Of a stretch of 64,000 nt of DNA, positions 59,115-64,000 are shown in pieces (positions within the stretch are counted from its first letter, which is position 1; every line of letters begins with the position of its first letter). The stretch spans positions 62,001 through 126,000 of the forward strand of contig NZ_BAZR01000012.1 in assembly GCF_001315105.1 (NCBI RefSeq). The letters run 5' to 3'. Under the pieces are notes generated by a model. The model was given only the letters and a program-made list of their open reading frames with translations, searched no databases and was not told the origin of the DNA. The DNA comes from Paenibacillus sp. JCM 10914. Lineage in GTDB: Bacteria; Bacillota; Bacilli; Paenibacillales; Paenibacillaceae. A program made the position numbers and the translations under genes.

Positions 59115-59425
59115 TTATCGCTGGTCCTTTACGTTCATCTTGTAGTTATTCAAGGCGCTGAGATTGGCCTTGGAGTTGCCAAGCGGAGGCTTTCGCTCAC
59201 CTTGAGACTCTGGCAGTCGATGAAGGACCTCGCGGAGCAAGGCGTTATTCTCCCAAGCAATCTCGTTGATCTCCCCTAAAGTGTATAGCGTAATCCCCGT
59301 AATAGCCCCGCCAATAAGCCAGGCGAAAGCATGAGCCAAGAGCCGATAAACAAAATAAAAATAACAGCACCCAGCACTCCAGCGATGACCGACACCACGC
59401 TAAGCCCCTTCATCACTTTATACAT
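59115..59425 (-). CDS. Small two-helix membrane protein, frame break near 59330
   Basis: About 104 residues when joined. The ATG at 59425 has AAGGAGG upstream and starts M-Y-K-V-M-K, then a transmembrane helix (V-I-A-G-V-L-G-A-V-I-F-I-L-F-I-G-S-W-L). Near 59330 one lost base separates W-L-M from F-A-W-L-I-G-G-A-I-T-G-I-T-L-Y-T-L-G, the second helix. A short charged tail (ENNALLREVLHRLPESQ) follows. The two-helix hairpin with coiled tail is common in small Bacillota membrane proteins of unknown role. No family name recognised. Confidence 0.5.
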
Positions 59426-59665
59426 ACGGCATACCTCCTTGACGCTCGTTATCCTAAGCCATATTAACACAAATGATCATGCCGATGTGCCTAATCTTGG
59501 ACGTATAAACGGATAACCAACTTCTAGCAACCGGATTACAAAGCAAGGCAAATATGCTATTCTAATAGAGTGTAATATGTACGAAGTTTCACAATATACT
59601 CAGCGTCTGCAAGCTTCTTGCAGGCGTTCTATTCTGTAATTGTAGATAGAAAGGGGCATAAGCGA

Positions 59666-60592
59666 TTGAATGCCGTTGCACAATTTAAGAAAGCTTCCCG
59701 CATTCAGGTGATTCCGGTCATGCTCATTCCGGTTGCGCTGGGCGCACTCGGTGCATTTGTATGGACAGGTCGCTTTCACCTAGGGCTCTTGATCCTAACC
59801 TTGATCGGCAGCGGGGCTGCGCACTTGTTCTCCAACATGGTGAATGACCTGTGGGATTACAAGAACGGTACCGATTCAGAGGCACAGGCGGATGTGGATG
59901 CGATATCAACCAATTCCGGATTTCTGACTAAAGGAACCTGGACGATTCGTAAATTTGCTGCGGTCACGTGGACATTGTTCGGCATCGCCGCAGCATGCGG
60001 GATTATCCTTAGTCTGATCAGCGGCTGGTGGGCATTCGTCTACGGTGGACTGGGCGGATTAATTGCATATTTTTATGTAGCGCCTCCGATTCGGTTCGGT
60101 TATCGGGGTAAGGGTTATAGCGAAATTGCGATATTGTTATCCTTTGGTATTTTGCCTGTCATGGGTGCATACTACGTGCAGACCTCACTGATTGACGTTC
60201 GGGCACTGCTGCTCTCCCTGCCTATCGGTCTCTTAACGACCTTGATTCTGTTTAATCATCATTTCTTGCATTGGCAGGCAGACCGCCAAGCAGGGAAGAA
60301 GACGCTTGTCGTGGTTTGGGGCGAGAAGAGAGCGCTCAATTTCTCACGCATCCTGCTGCTGTTGGCAGCGATATCGTTAATTGCGTGTGTTGTGACCGGT
60401 GCCTTGCCGCCGTACGCATTGATTGCACTGCTTACATTTATTCCATTGTATTTGGTATACGGAAGATTGAAGGATAGCAATCCATCCAAAGCCTATCTGC
60501 CGCTGATGGGGGCTTCCACCATGACAACGATGCGCTGTGGCGGCGTGTTAATCTTGAGCTTGATCATCGAGGGAATCATTCAGACTCTGTAA
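59666..60592 (+). CDS. UbiA-type prenyltransferase (MenA-like)
   Basis: About 308 residues from the TTG at 59666, preceded by AAGGGG; the frame is open upstream without a ribosome site. Eight or nine transmembrane helices. NMVNDLWDYKNGTDSEAQ is the first Asp motif (N-D-x2-D-x4-x-D) and W-Q-A-D-R-Q-A-G-K-K-T-L the second (D-x3-G-K-x-T-L), both binding the prenyl diphosphate and Mg. The wording resembles 1,4-dihydroxy-2-naphthoate prenyltransferase (MenA), but several UbiA paralogues look similar. It is followed after 16 bases by an uncharacterised beta-sandwich protein. Confidence 0.78.
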   Translation: MNAVAQFKKASRIQVIPVMLIPVALGALGAFVWTGRFHLGLLILTLIGSGAAHLFSNMVNDLWDYKNGTDSEAQADVDAISTNSGFLTKGTWTIRKFAAVTWTLFGIAAACGIILSLISGWWAFVYGGLGGLIAYFYVAPPIRFGYRGKGYSEIAILLSFGILPVMGAYYVQTSLIDVRALLLSLPIGLLTTLILFNHHFLHWQADRQAGKKTLVVVWGEKRALNFSRILLLLAAISLIACVVTGALPPYALIALLTFIPLYLVYGRLKDSNPSKAYLPLMGASTMTTMRCGGVLILSLIIEGIIQTL

Positions 60593-60608
60593 GAAAGAAG
60601 GGAATGTA

Positions 60609-61340
60609 ATGGAACAACAACGTGTATTTGGAGACTTTCATTCGATATTATCTGAGGACAAGGTTTGGAAAATTGGCGGCTTTGCGTTACCGGACGGTTC
60701 GTTCTGGGAATACCGCGAGCCGAACGCGGTTGTCATTGTACGAAACGATATTCTGTATGTGCGGACACCACTTAGCCGTCAGAACCATCACGTGCAAATT
60801 CTGGATAACGCCAAGCATATGTATTACTCCCATGAAGAAGTCGTTGTACCGGAATCCGGCGAAGTGGAATTCGAGCTTCAGATCCGTGCACGTACGCAAG
60901 GTACGACGCCAGGCGATTTGTATGACGGTTACGTTTCCCTGAACCTGCTGGATTTCAGTACGGGGGGTGCCCTTGATTTCTTTGCATCCAACGATAAGTA
61001 TGCGAGCGTATACGCGGTACTTCCATTCCCGGGCGTTGAGGTTCCCGAATCGGATAAGACGCGTTACTTCTGCATCTTTAAAGAGGAAGATACCCACTTC
61101 ACACCTTTGGAATTCAATACGTACAAAATCACCTACAACCGCGCTGAGGATGAGGCTGTGTTCTACGTGAACGGCGAAGAGATCCGCCGGGAGAAGAACA
61201 TCCCGATCAAATTCAACAAGTTCACGATCGCCCTCGGCATCATGACCGAGAAGGATTTGACTCCACAAGGGAGCGTATCGGTTCACGGTCAGACAGTCAT
61301 TGCAGAGTATTCTCCCGTTACGGTAACGACAAGGGAATAG
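60609..61340 (+). CDS. Uncharacterised beta-sandwich protein (DUF6081-like)
   Basis: 243 residues, soluble, no signal peptide. Rich in beta segments: EVEFELQIRARTQG, DGYVSLNLLDFSTGGALDFF, TYKITYNRAEDEAVFYVNGE, FTIALGIMTEKDL. The pattern Y-x-V-N-G-E-E-I near residue 190 is typical of concanavalin-A-like lectin/glucanase folds. I believe it is the family called DUF6081, but this cannot be verified here. No catalytic residues are evident. Gene order with the UbiA protein suggests linked expression. ATG start with AAGGG upstream, and a strong terminator follows. Confidence 0.55.
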   Translation: MEQQRVFGDFHSILSEDKVWKIGGFALPDGSFWEYREPNAVVIVRNDILYVRTPLSRQNHHVQILDNAKHMYYSHEEVVVPESGEVEFELQIRARTQGTTPGDLYDGYVSLNLLDFSTGGALDFFASNDKYASVYAVLPFPGVEVPESDKTRYFCIFKEEDTHFTPLEFNTYKITYNRAEDEAVFYVNGEEIRREKNIPIKFNKFTIALGIMTEKDLTPQGSVSVHGQTVIAEYSPVTVTTRE

Positions 61341-61367
61341 AGAATACAAGGTAACCTCTGCCACAAG

Positions 61368-61406
61368 CAAGACCACCGGCATCCATTCAGCCGGTGGTCT
61401 TGTTCT
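61368..61406 (+). terminator. Terminator after the UbiA/beta-sandwich unit
   Basis: CAAGACCACCGGC and GCCGGTGGTCTTG, perfect 13-bp stem, with TT. Confidence 0.85.
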
Positions 61407-61791
61407 CATACCATTTATAATTCCGACAATAATGCAGGAATGAGTGGGCCGAAGACGCGAAATGTAACAAAAACCTGCAGATGTGCAGGCTTTTAACTCA
61501 AATCAGGGCTAATCGGACGAATTAATAAAAAAAAGCTGCACATCCGCATCCTTTTCTGTTCAAGAGACCAATTCCGATGAAAATTCCTGCACATTCGCAT
61601 CCTTTTACGTCACGCAGACAGAGCGGCCAAAGATCATTAAAAGCCATAACGGTGTGGGAATAACGTGGGTCTGACCCCCATATCCTGAACACCGCTATGG
61701 CTTTATTGTACATACGAACCGATTCGAGGAGCTGTACATTCAGTAAACTAAGACTTACTTAATGGAGCAGCCTCGTTATAATTACAATGGT
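61407..61791. other. Gene-free stretch with short repeats and a long hairpin
   Basis: No supported coding frame. It holds CCTGCAGATGTGCAGG (hairpin near 61475-61490), a 19-base direct repeat TGCACATCCGCATCCTTTT (61537) and TGCACATTCGCATCCTTTT (61588) with one difference, and a long hairpin with arms 61639-61655 and 61689-61704 (AAGCCATAACGGTGT / ACACCGCTATGGCTT, one mismatch). The loop contains a second hairpin GGGTC-T-GACCC. Reading the minus strand, the long hairpin is followed by TTTTAATG and may terminate the opuA operon. Confidence 0.6.
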
Positions 61792-63537
<1,746 letters not shown>

Positions 63538-63545
<8 letters not shown>

Positions 63546-64000
63546 TTGGAGTCACCTCCTCTTGCTTGCTCTCTCCAGCTAGTGCGCCCAAGACGGCACC
63601 ACGGACGATGACGCCGAGCAATCGGCCTCCGTCATCAACGACAGCCAGAGGAACCTTCGACAAGCTGGTGATTTCGAACAACTCGTTAAGCAATGTATCC
63701 GGACCGACTCTAGGTCCATCCGTGATAAGAATTTCCTCCAGCTTGCGATTGTTCTTGAGTGCATCCGATGCATCTTCGGCTGTAATGACGCCGAGCAGCT
63801 TCTTGGAGCGGTCTATGACGAACAGATTCGAGATTCCCCGCTCGCGCATTAATTCGAGCGCTACACGAGGGCCACGATCGAGTGTGATGGCTTCCGGGCG
63901 TCGCATCACCCGAGATGCAGTGAGCACCTTCGAAAGATCCACATCCTCTACGAATCGCTCTACGTAATCGTTAGCCGGCTGGGTCAAAATTTCTTCTGGC
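63538..64000 (-). CDS. opuAA: Glycine betaine ABC transporter ATP-binding protein, C-terminal CBS part (5' end outside window)
   Basis: 154 residues visible; the nucleotide-binding domain lies beyond base 64000. The sequence starts P-E-E-I-L-T-Q-P-A-N-D-Y-V-E-R-F-V-E-D-V-D, the junction after the ATPase domain in OpuAA/ProV. Two CBS domains follow (VITAEDASDALKNNRK, LLGVIVRGAVLGALAG), which in OpuA sense ionic strength and gate transport. It is the first gene of the minus-strand operon opuAA-opuAB-opuAC. The TAA stop at 63538 overlaps the opuAB start. Confidence 0.9.

Noticed and set aside
61522-61713. Small Cys-rich protein on the minus strand
   Set aside because: It runs through the direct repeats and long hairpin, with no ribosome site.

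Overview
The window looks like a chromosomal segment of an endospore-forming Bacillota, most likely Paenibacillus or a close relative. Supporting signs are the SspH-type spore protein gene, T-box leaders, a CIRCE-controlled groESL operon, SLH-anchored surface protein, Gram-positive ribosome binding sites, and the order tsaE-tsaB-rimI-tsaD ... ydiF ... moaC ... tatA-tatC ... groES-groEL, which matches the Bacillus subtilis ydi/groE region. No rRNA, tRNA, insertion sequence or CRISPR array was recognised.

Layout: 1-18330 is an exopolysaccharide cluster on the + strand (UDP-HexNAc dehydrogenase end, heparinase-like lyase, CapK-like adenylate-forming enzyme, four glycosyltransferases, Wzx flippase, Wzy-like polymerase, two tandem CelD/FemAB-like acyltransferases, a deacetylase-like protein, RmlA and a parallel beta-helix protein). 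18463-27595 holds threonine dehydrogenase, a small Cys-rich protein, an ABC transporter, a bactofilin/M23 peptidase pair, cardiolipin synthase, a YitT protein and a TetR/serine hydrolase pair. 27788-31526 is a DNA-repair island: an SPL-like radical SAM protein facing a Ku/LigD end-joining module in which ligase and polymerase are separate genes. 31678-45640 is the conserved housekeeping block, with leuA inserted behind two tandem leucine-type T-box leaders and followed by a dense DnaA-box cluster. 45785-55524 carries a LysR/SDR pair, a very large pseudokinase-ATPase-GAF-LuxR regulator and an NHL/CBM_X2/FN3/SLH surface protein. 55640-64000 holds cell-envelope genes (acyltransferase, lipoprotein, UppP, UbiA-type prenyltransferase) and a glycine betaine opuA-type operon on the minus strand.

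A dominant property of this sequence is that about twenty genes are broken by small losses of one or two bases, mostly deletions and often in short homopolymers. Reading across each break restores a normal family member. I therefore annotate these as single genes with a frame break, not as pseudogenes. The most likely cause is uncorrected sequencing indels, though decay of individual loci cannot be excluded from one sequence.

The signals I consider most worth following are the DnaA-box cluster (37665-37924), the tandem CUC T-boxes on leuA, the 51-bp covarying hairpin repeats between tatC and groES, and the truncated-pseudokinase LuxR regulator with paired CAACT-N2-AGTTG palindromes in front of the neighbouring surface protein.
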